Source: JANRKH01 sp964351245 (GTDB lineage Bacteria > Pseudomonadota > Alphaproteobacteria > Rickettsiales > Rickettsiaceae). From it: a DNA stretch of 8,645 nucleotides. The DNA is taken from NCBI GenBank assembly GCA_964351245.1, contig CAYGNF010000041.1:1-8645 (forward strand). The letters are read 5' to 3'. Of the stretch, positions 1-7,306 are shown one piece after another. The notes under the pieces were generated by a model. That model saw only the letters and a list, made by a program, of their open reading frames with translations, did no database searches and was not told the DNA's origin. Each line of letters begins with the position of its first letter. Position 1 is the first letter of the stretch. The translations under genes and the position numbers were made by a program.

Positions 1-338
1 TTAAAACCAATGATAAGGCAATCAATAATACCTTTTTTTACAAGATCTATGGATTCTTGACCTTTTTTAGTACCAGAAGTAATAGTAGCTTCGATATATA
101 AACCATATTCATCTGTAATAATTTTATTTATGATTCCTATCGGATCTTTGGGATCGTGCTGCCATAAAAATTTTACAGAGCTGGGGTTTTGTGTTGCTAC
201 TTTTGCAAAGGCATTTTTATCTACTATATCCGCGTGAGAATCTGACTCATTAAAGATACTAGCATATCCTGTAACTACTATATCTCTGCTTTCTGCTATA
301 GATTTATATTCAAAATTCAATCTGTTCATATACTCCAT
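1..338 (-). CDS. HK97-family prohead protease, N-terminal part (runs off the left edge)
   Basis: The frame starts at the ATG at 338-336 and stays open to the edge, giving 112 residues of a normally longer protein. The family (peptidase S78/U35) cleaves scaffold and capsid precursor during maturation of HK97-like phage heads and is also encoded in alphaproteobacterial gene transfer agent clusters. Seen here: VVTGYASIF at about 21-29, the ADIVDKNAF segment at 36-44, the catalytic-His motif FLWQHDPKDPIG at 57-68 (His61), the EYGLYIEATI strand at 77-86, and DCLIIGF at 106-112. That last motif is normally G-L-S-I-G-F and carries the nucleophilic Ser; here the position is Ile109, encoded ATC. A second ATG at 329-327 has GGAG three bases upstream and could be the real start. 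The gene upstream is transketolase rather than a portal gene, so the gene sits outside a canonical head cluster on that side. Family assignment is firm; activity is doubtful. Confidence 0.85.
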   Translation of the reverse strand, partial: MEYMNRLNFEYKSIAESRDIVVTGYASIFNESDSHADIVDKNAFAKVATQNPSSVKFLWQHDPKDPIGIINKIITDEYGLYIEATITSGTKKGQESIDLVKKGIIDCLIIGF

Positions 339-346
339 TAATTTAA

Positions 347-376
347 AATATAGGAATGTATAACAGAAAAAATCAA
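347..376 (-). promoter_or_regulatory. Possible promoter for the prohead protease
   Basis: On the minus strand TTGATT (376-371) and TATATT (352-347) are separated by 18 bases. The transcript would begin only a few bases before the ATG at 338, so it would be nearly leaderless or use the ATG at 329. The -35 overlaps the T-run and outer stem of the terminator-like hairpin. In AT-rich DNA such matches are common, so this is weak. Confidence 0.25.
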
Positions 377-402
377 ACCACTAAGCGGTGTGATGTTGAT
401 TT
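366..402 (-). terminator. Weak intrinsic terminator downstream of tkt
   Basis: Read on the minus strand after the tkt stop, CACC-GCTTA-GTGG (390-378) forms a short GC-rich stem. It is enclosed by an outer AAATCAA/TTGATTT pairing (402-396 with 376-370), and six T residues (372-367) follow. The asymmetric five-base bulge weakens the fold. The position between tkt and the prohead protease suits a tkt terminator. Confidence 0.4.
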
Positions 403-469
403 ATAGATCAATAATGAATATTTTATTATAAATCTTCATCGCTTTTTCACGGGACTAAACAATGAATTA

Positions 470-2455
470 TTAATATATAGAGGCTTCTTTGAGCTTTTTT
501 ATAATCTTATTTGCTATGAAAGAGGGTGTAAGGTTAAAATATTTATATAAATCCTCATGTGGTCCAGATGCGCCAAAAGAATCAATACCAAAAAATATAC
601 CCTTATCGCCGACGATTCTGTCCCATCCAAATGAAGACCCCGCTTCTATTGCACAAGTTAATTTGCAGTACTTAAATTTTCTATCTAATAATTTTTCTTT
701 ATAGTCTAGATCTTGTTTTAGAAAAACTTCTATATTAGGACAAGAAATGAGCCTAGATGCTATACCTGCATTAGACAGTAAGTATTTAGTATCTAATGCA
801 ATCTCAAGTTCGGATCCTGAAGCCCACAAAGATACATCTACTACCTGCTCTTGATCTCCAAAAATATAAGCCCCCTTTGATACTAGGATATTTCTAGATT
901 CTTCAGCCATGAAGCAAGTAGCTTGCCTTGCAAGAGCCAGTAGCGCAGGACCTTCTTGTGATAAAATACAATCATAGCATTTTTGGACCTCTATCATATC
1001 AGCTGGCCTATACACACTAAGCCGAGGTATAGAGCGCAATGAGGCAAGATGTTCGATTGGTTGATGAGTGGGGCCGTCCTCGCCAAGACCTATAGAATCG
1101 TGAGTCATAATGTAAATTACGGGTAGATTCATTAAACATGATAGTCTAATCGCGGGACGCATATAATCAGAAAACACTAGAAAAGTAGACCCGATAGGTA
1201 GAAAATTTTGAGTCGCAAGGCCGTTCATAATTGCCCCCATTGCATTCTCTCTTACGCCATAATGAATATAATTGCCCGAAAAATCATCTTTTGTGATCGG
1301 GTTTGCGTATTTATTTAAAACAAATGTTGAAGCCCCTAGATCACAGGATCCTGCGATAATTTTATCTGATCCGCGCATAAGCACTTCAATTACTCTGCCA
1401 GAACATTCTCGGGTGGATATATTACCTGAGATTTGACTATGATATTTAGCCATATGATCTTGTAACTTTGCGGTATCGGGAAATTCAAGATAAGATTTTT
1501 TTTCATTGGGAAGAGACTCAAACTCCTCCTGCCATTTTTTATAGAAATCTATATTACCCTGGGCTACCTCTCTCCATTGCTCTAATAATGCTTCTGGGAT
1601 AACAAAGGGATCTTTTTCTTCCCATCCTAGGTTTGCTTTAAGGGCACGAGTAGCCTCAGCTCCTAGGGGGGCTCCATGAGATGCAGATGAACATTCTTTT
1701 GATCCCGCCATATAGCCGATTTTTGTTTTAAAGCATATTAAAGTAGGCTTCTTGGTATCTTGAGCTTTACTTAATGCCTGATTTATTTCATCAAAATCAT
1801 GACCATTAGCGCTAAATGCATCCCACCCCATTGCCTGGAATTTTGCTATATGAGAATCTGAATTTGCAAGATCTGATGCTCCATCTATAGTAATTTCGTT
1901 ATCGTCAAATAGTACAACTAGATTATTTAGTCCAAGATGCCCAGCAATGCTAACTGCTTCATAGGAAATTCCTTCCATCAAGCATCCATCTCCGCATATA
2001 CAGTAAACTTTATATCTCATTAGTTCACCAAGGCGCTGTTCATATTTTTTTTGCGCAATTGCAATACCTACTGAATTAGCAATCCCTTGTCCCAGTGGGC
2101 CAGTAGTGACTTCCACAGGTCCTTCTGGATCATATTCTGGATGGCCCGGCGTTTTAGAATCGACTTGCCTGAAATTTTTTAATGAGTCTAGAGTATATTC
2201 ATTATAGCCAGCTAGATAAAAAAATGCATATAGCATTATAGATCCATGGCCATTCGATAAAATCAATCTATCTCTTCTTGCCCATCGCGGATTTTGCGGT
2301 AAATACTTTAAATAGTTAGTAACAAGCACTGTAAATACATCTGCAAATCCTAATGGCATACCAGGATGGCCTGATTTAGCTTTTTCTACAGAGTCTGCAG
2401 ATAATATTCTGATTGCATTCGCTAATTGTTTTAATGAGATTGTTGTATTATTCAT
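470..2455 (-). CDS. tkt: Transketolase
   Basis: A thiamine-diphosphate enzyme that moves two-carbon ketol units between sugar phosphates in the cytosolic non-oxidative pentose phosphate pathway, linking glycolytic intermediates to ribose 5-phosphate and erythrose 4-phosphate. From the chosen start (661 residues; E. coli TktA has 663) it shows SGHPGMPLG near 28, SNGHGS at 67, GPLGQG at 119, the cofactor motif GDGCLMEG at 155 running to DDNEITIDG near 185, KTKIGYMAGSKE near 244, YGVREN with catalytic Glu403, and GLGEDGPTHQP with His464, so all three domains look intact. The frame extends upstream to an ATG at 2497, but the family N-terminus aligns with MNNTTISLKQLANAIR, and the extra 14 residues would lie within the predicted tkt promoter. 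No Shine-Dalgarno sequence precedes either ATG. It is divergent from the membrane-protein gene at 2519 and followed on the same strand by the prohead protease. Confidence 0.96.
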   Translation of the reverse strand: MNNTTISLKQLANAIRILSADSVEKAKSGHPGMPLGFADVFTVLVTNYLKYLPQNPRWARRDRLILSNGHGSIMLYAFFYLAGYNEYTLDSLKNFRQVDSKTPGHPEYDPEGPVEVTTGPLGQGIANSVGIAIAQKKYEQRLGELMRYKVYCICGDGCLMEGISYEAVSIAGHLGLNNLVVLFDDNEITIDGASDLANSDSHIAKFQAMGWDAFSANGHDFDEINQALSKAQDTKKPTLICFKTKIGYMAGSKECSSASHGAPLGAEATRALKANLGWEEKDPFVIPEALLEQWREVAQGNIDFYKKWQEEFESLPNEKKSYLEFPDTAKLQDHMAKYHSQISGNISTRECSGRVIEVLMRGSDKIIAGSCDLGASTFVLNKYANPITKDDFSGNYIHYGVRENAMGAIMNGLATQNFLPIGSTFLVFSDYMRPAIRLSCLMNLPVIYIMTHDSIGLGEDGPTHQPIEHLASLRSIPRLSVYRPADMIEVQKCYDCILSQEGPALLALARQATCFMAEESRNILVSKGAYIFGDQEQVVDVSLWASGSELEIALDTKYLLSNAGIASRLISCPNIEVFLKQDLDYKEKLLDRKFKYCKLTCAIEAGSSFGWDRIVGDKGIFFGIDSFGASGPHEDLYKYFNLTPSFIANKIIKKLKEASIY

Positions 2456-2469
2456 CTTGAGTATATAAT
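2440..2469 (+). promoter_or_regulatory. Possible promoter for the DUF1189-like gene
   Basis: A perfect TATAAT (2464-2469) follows TTGTTG (2440-2445) after 18 bases. Transcription would start near 2476, giving a leader of about 43 bases. The -10 is ideal and the -35 poor. The predicted start almost coincides with that of tkt on the other strand, so the two promoters would overlap and could interfere. Confidence 0.35.
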
Positions 2470-2481
2470 CTAATGGCCTAT

Positions 2482-2509
2482 ATTGTATCACTAACATACT
2501 TTTAGTTAA
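2482..2509 (-). promoter_or_regulatory. Probable tkt promoter
   Basis: On the minus strand TTAACT (2509-2504) is followed after 16 bases by TACAAT (2487-2482). Transcription would start near 2475, about 20 bases before the ATG at 2455. That favours the shorter transketolase, because the upstream ATG at 2497 would lie inside the promoter. Confidence 0.4.
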
Positions 2510-2518
2510 AAATATATT

Positions 2519-3379
2519 ATGAAGCTATACATACAAGAAATCTTACGAGATGCAAAAGAATTCATGTATCTTTTGATGCAGTCTCTGGTTAGTCCAAGTT
2601 TCTACCAAGATGTGTATTTTAAATATTCAGGCTACGGTATGAATTTTATATTGGTTTGTATATACACAAGCAGCTTGCTTGTAACACTTTTTATGATAAA
2701 TAAAATACAAAATATTCAAAATTATTTTGATACAAAAATAGTCACTAATTATGAGACATCGATACTAGATACCATATTATCAAACTGGCAGGTATTTTAC
2801 TATAATGGCACTAATATATATTCTGATGATTCAGAATTAGTGATGATAAAAGGCTCTCACGCTCATATTATCGCAGCTATAGATCCAAATGATGAATTAT
2901 CAGGATCAGTAAAACAAAATATCCCAATAATTTTTACAAAAACTAAGCTTTTGATTGGAGTACAAGATAATATCTTTGGAGCAAAACATATACCAATAGA
3001 ATATTCAGAAGTTTTTGGTAAAAGTCATAAGACTATAATTGTTAATCAGGAGCTCATTGCAAATATTGGAAAAATTTATGCAACTTCTCTTATGAGGTTA
3101 ATGATTTATATCTTTTTTCCATTATATACTCTTCTAAGTTTTTTGGCTTTTTTTATAGATAGATCATTGCTGATACTTATAGTATTTTTTATTGCGAAAA
3201 TATTGTTTCCCAATAAGTCAGATTTAAAATCCTGTATAAGACTCGTTATGTTTTCAGGAGGATTTTATGCATTTTTCTTTCCACTATCTATTCTATCACA
3301 TGCTTTTGGGACAATGGCGCAACTTTCTCAATTCTGGACTTCTGGAATTATTATTTATGCTTTGCTAGGAAAATTATAG
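2519..3379 (+). CDS. Polytopic inner-membrane protein, DUF1189-like
   Basis: A 286-residue protein with no known enzymatic motif. A short cytoplasmic N-terminus containing SLVSPSFYQD (22-31) and YSGYGMNF (36-43) leads into a membrane segment at about 41-61. A soluble domain of about 125 residues follows (65-190, mixed strands, with IIFTKTKLLIGVQD near 137-150), then four hydrophobic segments near 191-213, 214-231, 239-262 and 272-285. This architecture, with the SP-x-FY motif before the first segment and a clustered C-terminal membrane block, is what I recall for DUF1189 proteins; a Yip1-like protein is the main alternative. Function is unknown, and the soluble domain probably lies outside the cytoplasm. 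The ATG at 2519 has no Shine-Dalgarno sequence. It is divergent from tkt, and no partner gene is adjacent. The coding call is strong; the family is moderate. Confidence 0.85.
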   Translation: MKLYIQEILRDAKEFMYLLMQSLVSPSFYQDVYFKYSGYGMNFILVCIYTSSLLVTLFMINKIQNIQNYFDTKIVTNYETSILDTILSNWQVFYYNGTNIYSDDSELVMIKGSHAHIIAAIDPNDELSGSVKQNIPIIFTKTKLLIGVQDNIFGAKHIPIEYSEVFGKSHKTIIVNQELIANIGKIYATSLMRLMIYIFFPLYTLLSFLAFFIDRSLLILIVFFIAKILFPNKSDLKSCIRLVMFSGGFYAFFFPLSILSHAFGTMAQLSQFWTSGIIIYALLGKL

Positions 3380-3517
3380 ATACTGCAAGCCTAAGTTTTA
3401 TTTTAATAAATACCCAATCATATTCATAAATTTATTAATTTCTAGTATATCACGCAATCCTAGTATTTAGTGCTTTTTTATATCATAACAAATAATCATA
3501 ATTTATTTATTTTGTGC

Positions 3518-3546
3518 TTGTAACTACTTTAGGTATTAGATATAGT
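3518..3546 (+). promoter_or_regulatory. Predicted promoter for the autotransporter, overlapping an operator-like repeat
   Basis: TTGTAA (3518-3523) and TATAGT (3541-3546) are separated by exactly 17 bases. Transcription would begin near 3553, leaving a leader of about 203 bases before the ATG at 3756. The left arm of a perfect inverted repeat (3526-3539) fills nearly all of the spacer, which suggests repressor or activator control. No closer promoter looked as good. Confidence 0.45.
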
Positions 3547-3576
3547 CCTAAATAGGTGCAAACTAATACCTAAAGT
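3526..3576. repeat. Perfect 14-bp inverted repeat, candidate operator
   Basis: ACTTTAGGTATTAG (3526-3539) and CTAATACCTAAAGT (3563-3576) are exact reverse complements, separated by 23 bases. Inside the separation lies another palindrome, CCTA-AA-TAGG (3547-3556), at the predicted transcription start. The core TTTAGG/CCTAAA thus occurs three times (3528-3533, 3547-3552, 3569-3574), spaced by about two helical turns. Because transcription is predicted to start between the arms, the repeat is more likely read as DNA by a regulator than as an RNA hairpin. Confidence 0.65.
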
Positions 3577-3716
3577 TAACATATATATATTCAGAATTTC
3601 GTTTGGTCATATTTTATGTTCTCTTGCTGTATAGTTTACTTTTTGTAGATTGGTTGTAAACGATAAAATTTATATGTTTATGGCTTATACACTTTAAGAA
3701 ATATATAGGTAATAGT

Positions 3717-3738
3717 TGCTAATATTAATGTGCTAATA
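3717..3738 (+). repeat. Short direct repeat TGCTAATA before the autotransporter start
   Basis: TGCTAATA occurs at 3717-3724 and 3731-3738, a period of 14 bases, ending 17 bases before the ATG. It would lie in the mRNA leader. Just upstream, AGGTAATAG at 3708-3716 differs by one base from AGGTATTAG in the inverted-repeat arm. It may be chance in AT-rich DNA or an additional regulator site. Confidence 0.35.
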
Positions 3739-3755
3739 ATTAAATACGGTTTTTT

Positions 3756-6700
3756 ATGACAAAACAAAATACTATAAGCAAAATTCTTACAACAACATCT
3801 GCTCTTGCATTTATGGCAATTAGCTCTAGCGCATTCTACGCAGATGCTTCTTCAAGGATACCTAGGGGCTCACCAACAGGAGCCGGCGGAGGATCACCAA
3901 CATCACCAAAAAGACCGGAGATTGCTAATAACGAAATAATAAAGGATGCGATCATTAATGCTCGTAGTACATTAGAGAATATAAAAGTAATTAACAATGC
4001 AATCCTTTCTGTTATTTCTGAGAATAGAGACTCTTCTATTGAACCACGTGATGGTATTTCCTTATCAGATACCGCGACCTTAAATTTAATTGCTACAAGT
4101 CGTAATACGAGAGTAGGCCATGTAAGTACCGAAAATAATGCTAATTCAAACATTATAATAGGCACGAATTCTAAAATAGACGAAATTATTAATACAAGCG
4201 CTGGTGCTAAGCTAACTATATATGCTAATGGAGGAGATATTGGTGAATTAAGTTTAAATGGTGGCGGCACATCTAATAACACCACCACCACGATGAATAT
4301 CATTCAAGATTCTAAAGTGGAGCAGATTGATGGTATTCTTGATCAGCTTACTTTTCAGGGCAATACTGGGGCAAACTTAACAATAGGTAATAATACTGCT
4401 ACAGGAATCAGGAATGTGAATTCTGTTACTGAAGATAATACTCTTGGTAATATTCATCTCTCCGGTAATAATCCACTGATAATCCATGGCGATCATTTTG
4501 AAGCTAATGTGTATTCTGGTTCTGCCGATGCTAATGCTCAAGGTGTGATTGTATTTAATAGTAAAGTATCACCCATAGGTACATTTAATGCTACAAATGG
4601 CGGCAATATTCATACTGTAGGAATTTCTGGAAAAGATGCAGATGTTACTCTTGGAGATAGTTTAGTAAATGTTTCATTATTGGTATTTGACCATAAGGAT
4701 TCTAGAGCTTCTGTTAGCTCAGTTGGCAATCCGGAAATGCGGGTTGTTTCAACAAAAGATAATTACGGAAATCTGACATTTAATAATGACGACAAAGATA
4801 TTACAGTGGATTCAATAGGAGCTGAGATATCTAGTTCATCATCAAGTGACTTAGAACCAGGAATATACAGTGCTGGTGAAATTAATATTACCGGGACAAA
4901 AAATGTGACCTCTGGAGATTCATTTATTAAAAAGTTAAATTTCGGTACACCGGAAGGTTCAAATACTCCAGGCCATTTCGGGACAAAAAAATTAGATCAT
5001 ATAGAAGAAGTTACAACATCTAAAGACGGTACAGGAGTACTTGTTTTCCTGGAAAATACTAAGTTACCTAGTGATATAGGTACCAAGGATGCATCGATCA
5101 AAAAATTAATATTTGCGCCCGCAAATAAGACCGCAGGAGAATTAGATCTGGACGGAACGCAAGTATTTAACGCTGCAATAGAATCAAAGTTTGACGATAC
5201 TCTTACAGTTTTTAATATTGGATCAGATACCAGAGATACACATTATAGCCGCTTTGGAACTGAGGACAAGTATCTATCAGCACTATCATTTAGCGAAACT
5301 GGAGAACAGACCACAAATATTACAGAAGAAGTATATGCAAAGAATATTATTGTAAACAAACAATCGAATATTATATTTAGTAAATCTCTATATGGTAAAG
5401 GGGATAAAGATTCTATTCAACTCGGTAACTTAGATTCAAAGCTGGTATTTAAAGATAATGCATCTATCATTAATACTGATGTAGTAGCAAAAAATTCTGG
5501 AGACGGTAAATTAGCTTTTGAGGGTAATACATCGATAGGTAAAATCGGAAGCGATGGCAAAAATATTCGTTCCATAGAATTTACAGGCAAGAATTCTACA
5601 GTGAGTTTACGAGATGATATTTATTCTAATGAAATAAAATTAGGAGCCTCATGTTACAATGTTGATGCTACGTTGTTAAAACTAACTGGTGATAATATAG
5701 AGATGACACAAAACACCATCTTCGCCCTTGGTGCAAATAGTGCTATATTATACGGTGGTGTAAATGCAAATAATCATGACATCACAATTCAATTTGATTT
5801 AGTAGATAATAATATATCTAACTATATGTCACTACAAGGTATTTTGAGTAATCCGGGCAAATTCACTTTTGATCTAGGCAATAAATTGATGATTCGTGAC
5901 GTGACAACAAGTGGTTATGTAGAAGCTATAGATATTGGCAAGTTAGCAAATAATATTACAATCACATCAACCAATAAACTTGTGCGTTACAAAGTAACTC
6001 CAGATGGTGATAATAAAATACACTTCACTTCATACCATGATACTGAAGGCTTTAGTAACAATATTAAATTATCTGGTGGCACTGACAATGCTATAGCTTT
6101 AGCAGATAAATTATTTGATGCAACTCCAGGTACTACGGCCTGGAAGCTACTTGAGCTTGTAAGTGATAGTGAAGCTAATATTGATTATAACAAAAGCGCA
6201 GAAGCTATGAATAGAGTCTCAGCTCCTTCATCATCAGGTATTGACTCTCAAATTGCAGCATCGGATATTTCAAGATCTTTGGTAACATCCAGATTATCTT
6301 CTATATCTACTCAGATGTCTGGTGATGCAGGAATATCTTCAGGGGATGGTACTAACAGTAGTATTGGAGTATGGGGAAGTGTTGCGGGGATGATTGGTAG
6401 TCAAAAAATGCGTAAATCAGATCCTGGATTTAAGACTACAGCTTCTGGTATGACAATAGGAGTAGATACTATGATATCTGATTCTGCAATGATTGGTGCA
6501 TCTGCTACATATGCTGGCACATCTATCAAATACAAGGATTATGCCGCAGGAGATAAAACTAAATCAACCAATCTTGTATTTAGTATATATGGTACAACAG
6601 ATCTTCCTTATAATACTTTCTTAAGGGGGTCTGCGACATTTGGATCAGGCAAGTCTAAAGCTTATGCAAAGAGAGTAATAAGCCAGGATGAGTATGATAC

Positions 6701-7193
6701 AGCAACAGCGAAATTTGATACAACTTCTTATAGTCTAGAGAGTTTGACTGGTTATAAGCACGAGCTGTTTGCTGGCACAAATATAGTTCCAATGGTGGGT
6801 CTTAGATATGAATCAGTATTACAAGGCGGGTATTCCGAGACTGGCTCTATGTTTAATAGAACTGTCTCTAAAAGCTCATCAAGCAAGCTGACGGGCATAG
6901 TAGGCTTAGGTCTTGAAAATAATATTGCTTTTGGTGAATATGCATTAGCATTAGAAGCTCATACATATGGAAATTATGATTTTACAGGTCACAATCCAAA
7001 GCAATCTATCGATATTAGCGGTGCTAAAACTATTAACATATCATCATCAAAACCTACGAAGTTTTCTACAACGCTCGGTTTAGGTGCGTGTGTTAAGACA
7101 TCTACTCTGGAGTATGGCGCAACATATGATGCAAAATTATCTACTAAGTTTGCCTCTCATCAGGGATCGCTAAAACTCAAAATAAATCTATAG
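3756..7193 (+). CDS. Sca/OmpB-like autotransporter (type V secretion) surface protein
   Basis: A 1145-residue protein that carries its own outer-membrane pore. Residues 1-31 form a Sec signal peptide with a polar N-terminus (MTKQNTISKI), a hydrophobic core and a likely cut after ADA. A Pro/Gly/Ser-rich stretch follows (36-55). The passenger (about 56-820) is Asn/Ser/Thr/Gly-rich with short alternating strands typical of a beta-helix. It contains degenerate copies of a [IF]G[TS]...[IL]xx[LI]xF motif near 441-453, 500-512 and 597-609, as in Rickettsia Sca proteins. Residues about 825-855 look like the helix that threads the pore. Residues about 868-1145 form the barrel, from IGVWGSVAG through MTIGVDTMISDSAMIGASA and VGLRYES to QGSLKLKINL; the order and spacing resemble OmpB as I recall it. 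The last residue is Leu where Phe is usual. Adhesion to host cells is the likely role by family, but the passenger is not recognisable and the specific Sca type is not assigned. No Shine-Dalgarno sequence precedes the ATG. Confidence 0.92.
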   Translation: MTKQNTISKILTTTSALAFMAISSSAFYADASSRIPRGSPTGAGGGSPTSPKRPEIANNEIIKDAIINARSTLENIKVINNAILSVISENRDSSIEPRDGISLSDTATLNLIATSRNTRVGHVSTENNANSNIIIGTNSKIDEIINTSAGAKLTIYANGGDIGELSLNGGGTSNNTTTTMNIIQDSKVEQIDGILDQLTFQGNTGANLTIGNNTATGIRNVNSVTEDNTLGNIHLSGNNPLIIHGDHFEANVYSGSADANAQGVIVFNSKVSPIGTFNATNGGNIHTVGISGKDADVTLGDSLVNVSLLVFDHKDSRASVSSVGNPEMRVVSTKDNYGNLTFNNDDKDITVDSIGAEISSSSSSDLEPGIYSAGEINITGTKNVTSGDSFIKKLNFGTPEGSNTPGHFGTKKLDHIEEVTTSKDGTGVLVFLENTKLPSDIGTKDASIKKLIFAPANKTAGELDLDGTQVFNAAIESKFDDTLTVFNIGSDTRDTHYSRFGTEDKYLSALSFSETGEQTTNITEEVYAKNIIVNKQSNIIFSKSLYGKGDKDSIQLGNLDSKLVFKDNASIINTDVVAKNSGDGKLAFEGNTSIGKIGSDGKNIRSIEFTGKNSTVSLRDDIYSNEIKLGASCYNVDATLLKLTGDNIEMTQNTIFALGANSAILYGGVNANNHDITIQFDLVDNNISNYMSLQGILSNPGKFTFDLGNKLMIRDVTTSGYVEAIDIGKLANNITITSTNKLVRYKVTPDGDNKIHFTSYHDTEGFSNNIKLSGGTDNAIALADKLFDATPGTTAWKLLELVSDSEANIDYNKSAEAMNRVSAPSSSGIDSQIAASDISRSLVTSRLSSISTQMSGDAGISSGDGTNSSIGVWGSVAGMIGSQKMRKSDPGFKTTASGMTIGVDTMISDSAMIGASATYAGTSIKYKDYAAGDKTKSTNLVFSIYGTTDLPYNTFLRGSATFGSGKSKAYAKRVISQDEYDTATAKFDTTSYSLESLTGYKHELFAGTNIVPMVGLRYESVLQGGYSETGSMFNRTVSKSSSSKLTGIVGLGLENNIAFGEYALALEAHTYGNYDFTGHNPKQSIDISGAKTINISSSKPTKFSTTLGLGACVKTSTLEYGATYDAKLSTKFASHQGSLKLKINL

Positions 7194-7216
7194 AAATAAC
7201 GATTTATTAATCAACA

Positions 7217-7248
7217 CAATAAGCCTTGCAAATCTGTAAGGCTTATTG
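7217..7248 (+). terminator. Strong hairpin after the autotransporter, without a U-tract
   Basis: CAATAAGCCTTGCA (7217-7230) pairs with TGTAAGGCTTATTG (7235-7248) over 14 pairs including one G-U, leaving a four-base loop (AATC). It begins 24 bases after the stop codon. The next bases, CATTATCTTGAT, hold no run of T, so it may act as an mRNA-stabilising 3' structure or an atypical terminator rather than a classical one. Confidence 0.65.
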
Positions 7249-7306
7249 CATTATCTTGATAGAAGAAAATTCTTAAACCTATTTAGATAAATATCAAGTT
7301 TGTATA

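Larger units (their letters stand above)
3380..3755 (+). other. 376-base intergenic region upstream of the autotransporter
   Basis: This very AT-rich stretch has no convincing reading frame, tRNA or rRNA. It holds a promoter-like pair at 3518-3546, a long inverted repeat at 3526-3576, a repeated CTAGTAT at 3442-3448 and 3460-3466, and a direct repeat of TGCTAATA close to the autotransporter start. No convincing terminator follows the DUF1189-like gene. If the promoter is used, the autotransporter mRNA has a leader of about 200 bases, long enough for post-transcriptional control. A small RNA cannot be excluded. Confidence 0.7.

Noticed and set aside
366..410. Possible tRNA or small RNA between tkt and the prohead protease
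   Set aside because: No cloverleaf, T-loop or anticodon arm can be formed; the hairpin with T-run is explained as a weak terminator.
489..704. Open frame of 71 codons on the plus strand
   Set aside because: It lies wholly antisense to the conserved 3' end of transketolase and has no family resemblance.
2456..2497. Upstream ATG extending transketolase by 14 residues
   Set aside because: The extra residues have no counterpart in the family N-terminus and would lie within the predicted tkt promoter.
3526..3576. Inverted repeat as insertion-sequence ends or an intrinsic terminator
   Set aside because: The arms enclose only 23 bases, no transposase or target duplication is present, and no T-run follows the right arm.
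3836..4303. Open frame of 155 codons on the minus strand
   Set aside because: It is antisense to the autotransporter N-terminus; its low-complexity hydrophobic translation is what the Asn/Ser/Ile-rich coding strand gives when read backwards.
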